From: Clostridiales bacterium
GTDB taxonomy: Bacteria; Bacillota; Clostridia; Oscillospirales; Acutalibacteraceae
Reading direction: 5' to 3'
Assembly (NCBI GenBank): GCA_019417145.1
Contig: DXVY01000145.1
Span: forward strand, 1 to 5,204
DNA: 5,204 nucleotides
Position numbers and translations under genes: made by a program. How positions within the stretch are numbered: the stretch's first letter is position 1; each line of letters begins with the position of its first letter. Under the pieces are notes generated by a model. That model worked only from the letters and a program-made list of their open reading frames with translations, was not told the DNA's origin and made no database searches. Below are positions 1-5,127 of this stretch, piece by piece.

Positions 1-252
1 ATTCGCCGCCGGCGGCGTAGGCTCCTGCGACGTCGGCTCCTGCGACGTGGGCCGCCCGCCCTGCAGCTCGTCCAGGGTCAGGGCATGGGGCGCGCGAATC
101 CTCTGTCGCCGGTTTTCCCAGGCGTCTATAGACGAGGAGGCGCGTGGGTCGTGATCCGATCCGTTCCGGCTTTCGGCGGCCCGCTCCAGAATGCTGTCCA
201 CCGAGAAGTCGTCCTCCCCGCGTTTGCCCTTTTTGGATTTATAATGTGCCAA
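1..252 (-). CDS. Hypothetical protein, N-terminal 84 codons (3' end beyond the window)
   Basis: An open frame begins with TTG at 252 and stays open to base 1, giving 84 codons that start MAHYKSKKGKRGEDDFSVDS. The TTG is chosen because a purine-rich ribosome binding site (AGGAAGGGGGAG) lies just upstream and there is no ATG or GTG in frame near it. The visible part is highly charged, rich in Arg, Asp, Glu, Ser and Pro, with no membrane segment or signal peptide. It ends in a Thr/Ser/Gln/Glu/Pro repeat (TSQEP twice) and a Pro/Ala stretch, so it is probably a disordered, cytoplasmic N-terminal arm of a longer protein. I do not recognise the family. It lies 57 bp after rlmB on the same strand, with an intrinsic terminator between them. 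That the frame is coding is fairly likely; function is unknown. Confidence 0.6.
   Translation of the reverse strand, partial: MAHYKSKKGKRGEDDFSVDSILERAAESRNGSDHDPRASSSIDAWENRRQRIRAPHALTLDELQGGRPTSQEPTSQEPTPPAAN
20..49. repeat. Two tandem copies of a 15-bp unit
   Basis: Bases 20-34 and 35-49 are the same 15-bp unit apart from the last base (GGCTCCTGCGACGT plus C or G). In the minus-strand gene the repeat keeps the frame and encodes TSQEP-TSQEP. An in-frame 15-bp repeat in a low-complexity linker is typical of slippage-prone, disordered segments. Confidence 0.75.
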
Positions 253-280
253 GGGAAGCTCCCCCTTCCTCTTAGAATTT

Positions 281-304
281 AAAAACGGCGCGCTTGTGGC
301 GCCG
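281..304 (-). terminator. Intrinsic terminator after rlmB
   Basis: Read on the minus strand, a perfect 6-bp stem CGGCGC / GCGCCG encloses a 7-base loop (CACAAGC) and is followed directly by TTTTT. The hairpin starts 5 bases after the rlmB stop codon. It should end the rlmB transcript, leaving the next gene (start 252) dependent on read-through or an unseen promoter. Confidence 0.8.
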
Positions 305-309
305 GGATA

Positions 310-1113
310 TTATCTGCCTGCATCCACGGCCTGCACCCCCGCCCGCTGGCGGGTCACCTCGTACATGAGCACGCCGGCGGCCACCGAAGCGTTTAGGGAA
401 TTGATCCGGCCCAGCATGGGCAGGGAAACCAGCTTATCGCAATGTTCCGCCACCAGCCGGCCGATTCCCCGGCCCTCCGAGCCGATGACCAGGGCGGTGG
501 GGCCGCTATAGCTTTGGCCGCACCAGCTCTCCCCCTCCATATGCGCTCCGTAGACCCACAGGCCCCTTTCCTTGAGATCGTCTATGGCGGCGGCCAGATT
601 GGTTACCCGGGCCACCTTCATATACTCCAGCGCACCGCTGGCCGCCTTGGCCACGGTGGCGTTCAGGGAGGCCGAACGGCGTTTGGGTATGACGACGCCG
701 TGGACGCCGCAGGCCTCGGCCGTGCGGATGATGGCCCCCAGATTGTGGGGATCCTCGATCTCGTCGCAAAGGACCACAAAGGGGGGCTCCCCCCGCTCCT
801 CGGCCAGACGCAGAATATCCTCCACCTGACAGTAGGCGTGGGCGGCGGCCAGCAGGGCTACCCCCTGGTGATGAACGCCGCCGCACAGCTCGTCCAACCT
901 TTGGGGAGAGACCTCCTTGATCAGGACCCCCCGCTGGCTGCATTTGGCGATAATAGGCTTCAAGGATCCGCCCGCCGCGCCGTGGGCCACCAACAGCCGA
1001 TCGATTTCCCGCCCGGCCCGCAGCGCTTCCAGCACGGCGTTGCGGCCGGCGATTATATCCCAGCCGGCAGGCTGCGCGGCCCCGGAAACGGAGGACGGCT
1101 TTTCTGTGCGCAT
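310..1113 (-). CDS. rlmB: 23S rRNA (guanosine-2'-O-)-methyltransferase RlmB (TrmH/SpoU family)
   Basis: A 267-residue SpoU/TrmH (SPOUT) methyltransferase. It is expected to use S-adenosylmethionine to methylate the 2'-O of a conserved guanosine in the peptidyl-transferase region of 23S rRNA (G2251 in E. coli), in the cytoplasm during ribosome assembly. After about 18 poorly conserved residues, residues 19-95 form the small substrate-binding domain (IIAGRNAVLEAL, HHQGVALLA). Residues 113-260 form the knotted catalytic domain with all three family motifs: motif 1 DPHNLGAIIRTAEACG (121-136, Asn124 and Arg130), motif 2 IGSEGRG (210-216, Glu213) and motif 3 LPMLGRINSLNASVAAGV (231-248). Length is typical. 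The ATG at 1113 follows AGGAGGGAG, although 12 bases separate AGGAGG from the ATG and a small hairpin spans the gap. It has its own promoter and terminator, so it appears to be a single-gene unit. Other TrmH-type rRNA/tRNA methylases are the alternative, but the domain layout favours RlmB. Confidence 0.95.
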   Translation of the reverse strand: MRTEKPSSVSGAAQPAGWDIIAGRNAVLEALRAGREIDRLLVAHGAAGGSLKPIIAKCSQRGVLIKEVSPQRLDELCGGVHHQGVALLAAAHAYCQVEDILRLAEERGEPPFVVLCDEIEDPHNLGAIIRTAEACGVHGVVIPKRRSASLNATVAKAASGALEYMKVARVTNLAAAIDDLKERGLWVYGAHMEGESWCGQSYSGPTALVIGSEGRGIGRLVAEHCDKLVSLPMLGRINSLNASVAAGVLMYEVTRQRAGVQAVDAGR

Positions 1114-1176
1114 AAGGGAATGCTCCCTCCTGTTTTGGTTTGTGCCGTGGGAAGCCGCCCTTTTCCTAGAATAACG

Positions 1177-1194
1177 GGGAAAGAACGGGTTCCC
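1177..1194 (-). other. Small hairpin in the rlmB leader
   Basis: GGGAA and TTCCC arms, 5 bp with an 8-base loop, lie near the start of the roughly 90-base rlmB leader. It resembles the GGGA/TCCC hairpin just before the rlmB start codon. There is no T tract, so it is not a terminator; it may be chance in a GC-rich leader. Confidence 0.3.
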
Positions 1195-1209
1195 TGTCGG
1201 TTTCTAAAA

Positions 1210-1238
1210 ATTATAACACAAAAGCCGGGAAATTTGAA
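1210..1238 (-). promoter_or_regulatory. Probable sigma-A promoter of rlmB (extended -10)
   Basis: On the minus strand a perfect -10 TATAAT (1215-1210), preceded by TGT (the TGn extended -10 element), lies 17 bases from TTCAAA (1238-1233), a 4/6 match to TTGACA. Predicted start of transcription is near 1203, giving a leader of about 90 bases before the rlmB ATG. Confidence 0.75.
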
Positions 1239-1259
1239 GACGCAACTTCGGAATTTGTA

Positions 1260-1286
1260 CCTGATTTAACCACTGTAAATATCAGG
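1260..1286. repeat. Imperfect inverted repeat upstream of the rlmB promoter
   Basis: CCTGAT (1260-1265) and ATCAGG (1281-1286) are perfectly inverted, and the pairing continues as TTA / TAA after a 2-base bulge. It sits between the terminator of the small membrane gene and the -35 of rlmB, about 22 bp upstream of that -35. It could be an operator for rlmB or a chance palindrome; no T tract follows it on either strand. Confidence 0.35.
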
Positions 1287-1292
1287 AAAAAG

Positions 1293-1314
1293 AAAAAAGC
1301 GCGGTGTCCCGCGC
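1293..1314 (-). terminator. Intrinsic terminator after the small membrane protein gene
   Basis: On the minus strand GCGCGG / CCGCGC form a perfect 6-bp all-GC stem with a GACA loop, followed at once by TTTTTT. The hairpin begins 15 bases after the TAG stop at 1330. A textbook rho-independent terminator. Confidence 0.92.
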
Positions 1315-1329
1315 AGTATCCCGGCCCGA

Positions 1330-1572
1330 CTACAAAAACCGGACGACCAGGGTGATCAGACAGCCTGCCACGGCCAGGATACAGGCGATGGCCAGCAGGG
1401 TATTGTATCTTTGCAGCCGCTTCTTTTGCCCAGGGGTCAGGTTGGGATCGGTTTCCTTCCTGTCCTCCAGACGCAGCGGCCGGATGCATCTGCGAAAATA
1501 CAGCTGAGACCCCGCCCAGAGCAAAAATCCCGCCGCCGCCAGCGAGATGCCCAAAATTGTATAGCCTTTCAC
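1330..1572 (-). CDS. Small two-helix membrane protein, unidentified
   Basis: An 80-residue protein beginning VKGYTILGISLAAAGFLLW. A longer frame runs upstream into the permease gene, but the GTG at 1572 is preferred: it has AAGGGGG seven bases upstream, a promoter with -10 at 1601-1606, and the upstream extension crosses that promoter and the preceding terminator. Two hydrophobic helices are visible, about residues 4-25 and 57-78. They are joined by a roughly 30-residue hydrophilic loop rich in Arg/Lys (RRCIRPLRLEDRK, GQKKRLQRY). By the positive-inside rule the loop should be cytoplasmic with both ends outside, a hairpin topology. I do not recognise the family. It lies between the ABC permease gene and rlmB as a monocistronic unit. 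It might assist the transporter, but nothing in the sequence shows this. Confidence 0.75.
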   Translation of the reverse strand: MKGYTILGISLAAAGFLLWAGSQLYFRRCIRPLRLEDRKETDPNLTPGQKKRLQRYNTLLAIACILAVAGCLITLVVRFL

Positions 1573-1600
1573 TCCGCCGCCCCCTTGCCCTATTTCTTTC

Positions 1601-1628
1601 AGTATATCGTTTTTTGAAGAATATGCAA
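1601..1628 (-). promoter_or_regulatory. Probable promoter of the small membrane protein gene
   Basis: On the minus strand TATACT (1606-1601, 5/6 match to TATAAT) lies 16 bases from TTGCAT (1628-1623), which matches TTGACA only in its TTG. The flanking DNA is AT-rich. Predicted transcription start is near 1594, about 20 bases before the GTG start. The -10 is convincing, the -35 weak. Confidence 0.5.
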
Positions 1629-1646
1629 GATAAAAATAGAAATTGG

Positions 1647-1683
1647 GAAGAAAAGTGCCCGCCGGACACACGGTGCGGCGGGC
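1647..1683 (-). terminator. Hairpin terminator after the ABC permease gene
   Basis: On the minus strand an 8-bp perfect GC stem (GCCCGCCG / CGGCGGGC) with an 11-base loop starts 5 bases after the permease stop. It is followed by ACTTTTCTTCCC, an interrupted T tract. The stem is strong but the T tract is short and broken, so termination may be partial. Confidence 0.7.
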
Positions 1684-1688
1684 GTCCA

Positions 1689-2489
1689 TTATTTGACCGA
1701 GGTTTTGCGTTTGAGCAGCCAGCTGGTAAGACACAGGAGAAGGGCGATACCGGCGAGGTCCACGAATATGCTGCCCACGCCCAAGCGCGGCACGTTTGGA
1801 GCCGTTTGTGTGAACAGCTCCGATAGGTCGGTCAGCATAAGGCCCCATTCCAGCCTTCCGGTTTCCAGGGAGATGGTCACGGGTACGACCAGCATGGCGA
1901 TGAGCCGCAGGATGGAGAGGATGGTGGATATCGCCACGTACCAGATGGCCGAAAAGAGAATGCTATTCTTTAAAAACGGCCGGGTATGGCTCAGGGTGAT
2001 GGAAAAATACAGGGCCACAAGCGTCAGCACCCCCTGCGCGCAAAAGGCCGCCAGGGTGTAAAGCAGCAGCCCTTTGACCTGGGAGGGGATGGCGCTGTAT
2101 AAGGTGTGAAGGTCCAGGGGGGCGCCCGAGGCGCTTAACAGCAGCAGCGCCGTGCCAAGGCAGACCAGCAGGCTCAGGGCCAGCCAGAACAGGGAGGTCA
2201 GCAGCCTCGATGCCAGCAGCGCGCCCTTGGTCACGGGCAGGGTCTGGGTGAGGTATCCCTCCCGGCCGAACATGCTATTATAATACCGGATCACCATATA
2301 GACCAGGGAGCCAAAGAGCAGGCCGCAACAGGCCATGATCAGCAGCGTCAGCAGCATGATCTGCATAATGGGAATGTGAAGCAGGCCCAAAAGCCCATAG
2401 GCCGCTACCAGGCCGACGATGATCAGATAAAAGATGGGCATGACGCGGACCGTGGTCGCCATTTCGTGCTTTATCAATTTCCCTAGCAT
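1689..2489 (-). CDS. ABC-2 type transporter permease
   Basis: A 266-residue integral membrane protein, the transmembrane partner of the ATPase encoded just upstream. About six hydrophobic segments are visible: residues 17-38, 42-67, 96-119, 138-163, 176-205 and 237-258. The N-terminus (MLGKLIKHEM) and the sequence FGREGYLTQTLPVTKGALLASRLL (74-97) between segments 2 and 3 are characteristic of clostridial ABC-2 permeases paired with YtrA/YtrB-type systems. The C-terminus is basic (LLKRKTSVK), as expected for a cytoplasmic end. The ATG at 2489 overlaps the end of the ATPase gene by 7 bp and its GGGAGG site lies inside that gene, so the two are probably translationally coupled, giving balanced amounts for a complex at the cytoplasmic membrane. 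Substrate is unknown; related systems often export peptides or respond to cell-wall-active antibiotics, but this is family inference. Confidence 0.85.
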   Translation of the reverse strand: MLGKLIKHEMATTVRVMPIFYLIIVGLVAAYGLLGLLHIPIMQIMLLTLLIMACCGLLFGSLVYMVIRYYNSMFGREGYLTQTLPVTKGALLASRLLTSLFWLALSLLVCLGTALLLLSASGAPLDLHTLYSAIPSQVKGLLLYTLAAFCAQGVLTLVALYFSITLSHTRPFLKNSILFSAIWYVAISTILSILRLIAMLVVPVTISLETGRLEWGLMLTDLSELFTQTAPNVPRLGVGSIFVDLAGIALLLCLTSWLLKRKTSVK

Positions 2490-3190
2490 CTGTATACCTC
2501 CCGGAAAAGCTGGTCTATGGATTTGCCGCTTTGCTGCCGGAGCTCGTCGGCGTCGCCGGCCAGTATAACCCTGCCGTAGCCCAGCATGATGATCTGGTCA
2601 AAGATCTGTTCCACGTCGTAGATCAGATGGGTGGAGAGCAGAATGGTGGCGTTTTCGTTGTAGTTGCGGATAATGGTGTCCAGAATGACGCTGCGTGCGG
2701 CCGGATCCACGCCGCTCAACGGCTCGTCTAGGATATACAGCCGGGCTGCCCGGCACATGACCAGAATGAGCTGCACCTTTTCCTGCATGCCCTTGGACAT
2801 GGACTTGAGTTTCATGTCGGGACGCAGCTGAAAGCGGGCCAGCAGCTCCTCGGCCTTTGACCGGTCAAAATCGCTATAAAAATCCCCAAAGAGATCCATG
2901 GCCTGGGATACCCGCATCCAGTCGCTGAGATAGGTCTTCTCCGGCAGGTAGGATAGGATGGATTTGGTGTATACCCCCGGCTCCCGGCCGTCGATCAGCA
3001 CCTTCCCGGTATAGTCCCCGATCAGGCCGGCAAGGATTTTCATCAGGGTGGTTTTGCCGCAGCCGTTGGGCCCCAGCAGGCCCACGATCTTTCCGGCGGG
3101 AATGGTGAGTTGCAGATCCTGCAGGACCTGCCGGCCTTGCCGGCCCTCATATCCCTTGCACAGCCCCTGGGTTGTCACAATCGCGCTCAT
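2483..3190 (-). CDS. ABC transporter ATP-binding protein (YtrB-like)
   Basis: A 235-residue nucleotide-binding subunit that should hydrolyse ATP to power the permease encoded next to it. Motifs in order: Walker A GPNGCGKTT (40-48, Lys46), a Q-loop region reading YLPEKTYL in which Glu84 stands where many ABC proteins have Gln, the signature MSKGMQEKVQL (131-141) in place of LSGGQ, Walker B LYILDEP (151-157, catalytic Glu156), D-loop SGVDP (159-163) and switch His188 in LLSTH. The Glu at the Q-loop and the SKGM signature are, to my knowledge, normal for this GntR-linked subfamily. The protein looks complete and active. The ATG at 3190 has an excellent AAGGAGG site 5 bases upstream. It starts 16 bp after the gntR stop and its end overlaps the permease start, giving one operon with both. 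Confidence 0.93.
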   Translation of the reverse strand: MSAIVTTQGLCKGYEGRQGRQVLQDLQLTIPAGKIVGLLGPNGCGKTTLMKILAGLIGDYTGKVLIDGREPGVYTKSILSYLPEKTYLSDWMRVSQAMDLFGDFYSDFDRSKAEELLARFQLRPDMKLKSMSKGMQEKVQLILVMCRAARLYILDEPLSGVDPAARSVILDTIIRNYNENATILLSTHLIYDVEQIFDQIIMLGYGRVILAGDADELRQQSGKSIDQLFREVYRC

Positions 3191-3206
3191 AGTTTCCTCC
3201 TTGTGC

Positions 3207-3599
3207 TCATTTTTGTGTCGTATCGGCGCATGGCCCTTCCTCCGGCGGCCGCCATCCCTCCATCAGGGCCCGAATCTCTTCCCGGTCATATCCCATCAGG
3301 GACAGTTCCCGGAACAAATCGGCCAGCAGACGTTCGGCCATGCTTCGGCGCAGCGCGGCGATGCGGCCGGTATCGTCGGTCACAAAACGGCCCGCCGTGC
3401 GCTCGGCGTACAAAAACCCTTCCCGCTCCAGTTCGGCCAGCGCCCGCTGCATGGTGTTGGGATTGACCTGGTACGCCAGCGCCAGCTCCCGCACCGGCGG
3501 CACGCGCTCCCCCGGCGGCCAGCTTCCCGATACGATGGAACGCTTGACGTCCCATACGATTTGCAGATAAATGGGGACGTTCGCTTGGTACTCCGGCAA
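3207..3599 (-). CDS. GntR-family transcriptional repressor, YtrA subfamily
   Basis: A 130-residue DNA-binding regulator. Residues 8-75 form a GntR winged helix-turn-helix: PIYLQIVWDVKRSIVSG, the PPGERVPPVRELA block (28-40), and the recognition helix region VNPNTMQRALAELEREG (45-61) followed by the wing (FLYAERTAGRFV). Only about 55 residues follow, mostly helical and charged, with no room for the large ligand-binding domain of FadR- or HutC-type regulators. This matches the short dimerisation tail of the YtrA subfamily. The start is TTG at 3599: AAAGGAGG lies seven bases upstream and no ATG or GTG fits. It is first in an operon with the ABC ATPase and permease, and a 36-bp palindrome overlaps its promoter, so it very probably represses its own operon. 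The inducer is unknown. Confidence 0.92.
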   Translation of the reverse strand: MPEYQANVPIYLQIVWDVKRSIVSGSWPPGERVPPVRELALAYQVNPNTMQRALAELEREGFLYAERTAGRFVTDDTGRIAALRRSMAERLLADLFRELSLMGYDREEIRALMEGWRPPEEGPCADTTQK

Positions 3600-3615
3600 G
3601 AAATGGCCTCCTTTC

Positions 3616-3651
3616 TGTATTATTGTATTAATGAACTAGTACAATAATACA
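3616..3651. promoter_or_regulatory. Large palindrome, probable GntR operator
   Basis: Arms TGTATTATTGTA (3616-3627) and TACAATAATACA (3640-3651) are perfect 12-bp inverted repeats around a 12-bp spacer, and half of the spacer positions also pair, so 15 of 18 base pairs are symmetric over 36 bp. The right arm covers the -10 of the gntR promoter; the left arm falls in the leader just before the ribosome binding site. A palindrome placed this way next to a gntR gene is the expected autoregulatory site. An inner, shorter repeat TGTATTA / TAGTACA may be a core half-site pair. Confidence 0.85.
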
Positions 3652-3672
3652 CGCTTTATCCGGCCGTGTCAA
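3644..3672 (-). promoter_or_regulatory. Sigma-A promoter of the gntR-ABC operon
   Basis: On the minus strand a perfect -35 TTGACA (3672-3667), a 17-base spacer and a -10 TATTAT (3649-3644). Predicted start is near 3637, giving a leader of about 37 bases. The -10 lies inside the palindromic operator, so repressor binding should block RNA polymerase. Confidence 0.88.
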
Positions 3673-3785
3673 GGGGCGGGGAAAAGAAAATGGGGACGGC
3701 GGTGGACGGGGATGTGGATGTGTAAGCCTTGGTTTGTCATGGTGTTGGAATTGCGGGCAAAATGCGGGAAATATGGCAAAAGGAA
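3673..3785. other. Divergent intergenic spacer with no gene found
   Basis: This stretch between the two divergent promoters is purine-rich on the plus strand (runs of G and A from 3671 to 3700). I see no credible start with a ribosome binding site, no RNA gene and no strong hairpin in it. Confidence 0.5.
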
Positions 3786-3814
3786 TTGACTTAAATCCTG
3801 CGGCTGCCTATAAT
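3786..3814 (+). promoter_or_regulatory. Sigma-A promoter of alr
   Basis: TTGACT (3786-3791, 5/6), a 17-base spacer and a perfect TATAAT (3809-3814). Predicted start is near 3821, giving a leader of about 65 bases before alr. The leader holds no recognisable riboswitch or terminator. No copy of the GntR palindrome overlaps it, so alr appears to be expressed constitutively. Confidence 0.88.
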
Positions 3815-3885
3815 AAAGCCATTGGAAGATTGTGTGGCGCCCGGCGTTTGTGAGCCGTGGTTTTGGTAATCGGAGATGAAGTGCA

Positions 3886-5079
3886 TTGACGCAATTTATG
3901 AAGCGAACCTGGGCGGAAGTGGATCTGGATGCGGCCCTGCATAATTTTACGGTCATTAAGGAGCAGGCCGCCGGCCGGAAGGTGATGGCGGTGGTCAAGG
4001 CCGACGCCTGCGGACATGGGGCTAGAATGCTTTCGACCCTGTATCAGGAAAATGGGGCGGACGCCTTTGCCGTTTCCAACCTGGAGGAGGGGCTGCAGCT
4101 CAGGCGATGGGGAATTGTCCGACCCATTCTGATCCTGGGCTATACGCCGCCCCAAGAGGCCGGAAGACTGGCGGCGGCGGACATTTCCCAGACGGTTTAT
4201 TCCCTGGAATATGCCCAGCGGCTGTCCGGCTTTGCAGCGGCGGCCGGCGTGTCGGTCAAGATCCACCTGAAAATCGACAGCGGCATGGGCCGGCTGGGCT
4301 TTGATTGTCGGCGGGAGACGCATATTTCCCGGTCGATGGAGGAGGCGGTGCGGGCCGCGCGGCTGCCGGGGCTGGAGACCGAGGGTATTTTTACCCATTT
4401 TGCCGCAGCCGACCGAGACGGCGATGCGGACGGGACCTTTACCGAGGAACAGTATCGGCGATTTACGGCGGCGATTAGAGCGGCCGAGGCGGCGGGACTG
4501 CGCTTTTCTTACCGGCACTGTTGCAATTCGGCCGGGCTGATGCTCCATCAGGACAAGGTGCTGGATATGGTGCGGCCGGGAATCATTCTCCACGGACTGA
4601 CCCCTTCGCCCGGTCTTCCCTTTATGGACCGCTTTCGTCCCACCATGACCCTTAAATCCACCGTCTCCTTTGTAAAGCGGCTGGAACCGGGAGACACGGT
4701 CAGCTACGGTCGCACCTTCACGGCCGAGAAGCCCATGTTGGCCGCCACGGTAGCGGTGGGTTATGCCGACGGCTATCCCCGGCTGCTCTCCGGGCGGGGA
4801 CGGGTGCTGCTGCACGGAAGATCGGCCCCCATTATCGGCAGAGTCTGTATGGATCAGATGGTGGTGGACGTGACCGGGATCCCTGACGTAAGGGAGGGGG
4901 ACACGGTCACCCTCTTTGGTCGGGACAATGACGCCGTTTTGCCGGTGGAGGAGATATCCGGTCTGTGCGGGACCATTAACTATGAAACCATGTGCAACAT
5001 TTCCCGGCGGGTGCCGCGGGTGTACCTGCGGGGCGGACGGGTAGTTGCGGTTGTGGATTATCTTGCGAACTGTGAATAG
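3886..5079 (+). CDS. alr: Alanine racemase (PLP-dependent)
   Basis: A 397-residue fold-type III PLP enzyme that interconverts L- and D-alanine, supplying D-alanine for peptidoglycan in the cytoplasm. Key sites (TTG-start numbering): PLP lysine Lys38 in VVKADACGHG, Lys129 and Arg136 in KIDSGMGRLG, His171 in IFTHFAAAD, the HCCNSAG phosphate loop (211-217), Arg230 in RPGI which faces the PLP ring nitrogen, the second catalytic base Tyr274 in VSYGRTF, and Met322-Asp323 in CMDQMVVDVTG. The C-terminal beta domain ends NYETMCNISRRVPRVY (365-380). The motif usually reading VKANAYGHG has Cys42 instead of Tyr. Start: TTG 3886 has GGAG ten bases upstream; ATG 3898, which gives the usual MKRTWAEVDLDA beginning, lacks a close ribosome binding site, so TTG is preferred but not certain. 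No terminator follows, and the next gene starts 48 bp downstream on the same strand. Confidence 0.96.
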   Translation: MTQFMKRTWAEVDLDAALHNFTVIKEQAAGRKVMAVVKADACGHGARMLSTLYQENGADAFAVSNLEEGLQLRRWGIVRPILILGYTPPQEAGRLAAADISQTVYSLEYAQRLSGFAAAAGVSVKIHLKIDSGMGRLGFDCRRETHISRSMEEAVRAARLPGLETEGIFTHFAAADRDGDADGTFTEEQYRRFTAAIRAAEAAGLRFSYRHCCNSAGLMLHQDKVLDMVRPGIILHGLTPSPGLPFMDRFRPTMTLKSTVSFVKRLEPGDTVSYGRTFTAEKPMLAATVAVGYADGYPRLLSGRGRVLLHGRSAPIIGRVCMDQMVVDVTGIPDVREGDTVTLFGRDNDAVLPVEEISGLCGTINYETMCNISRRVPRVYLRGGRVVAVVDYLANCE

Positions 5080-5127
5080 ATGCAGCCATGCGATAAACTA
5101 TGAATTAGATATGGGGAGGTCTGTACT

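Noticed and set aside
4..17. Perfect palindrome CGCCGCCGGCGGCG near the left edge
   Set aside because: It lies inside the coding frame, encodes a Pro/Pro/Ala/Ala stretch, and is explained by GC-rich codons of a low-complexity linker.
81..84. Search for a CRISPR array, tRNA, insertion sequence ends or phage genes anywhere in the window
   Set aside because: No regularly spaced repeats, tRNA-like cloverleaf, transposase frame or terminal inverted repeats were seen; the only tandem repeat is the short coding one at 20-49.
442..1269. A 275-codon open frame on the plus strand opposite rlmB
   Set aside because: It is antisense to a gene with all RlmB motifs, its product is Gly/Pro-rich low-complexity without a recognisable domain, and it runs through the rlmB promoter. 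A GC-rich shadow frame.
1573..1848. Upstream extension of the small membrane protein frame to an ATG at 1848
   Set aside because: It would overlap the end of the permease gene, its terminator hairpin and the small gene's own promoter. GTG 1572 has a well-placed ribosome binding site and gives a sensible membrane start.
3821..3885. Possible riboswitch or attenuator in the alr leader
   Set aside because: Only about 65 bases long, with no terminator hairpin plus T tract and no recognisable aptamer core.
3808..4815. A 335-codon open frame on the minus strand opposite alr
   Set aside because: Antisense to a clear alanine racemase; the composition (Arg, His, Gly, Gln, Pro) is that of a shadow frame, and it crosses the alr promoter.
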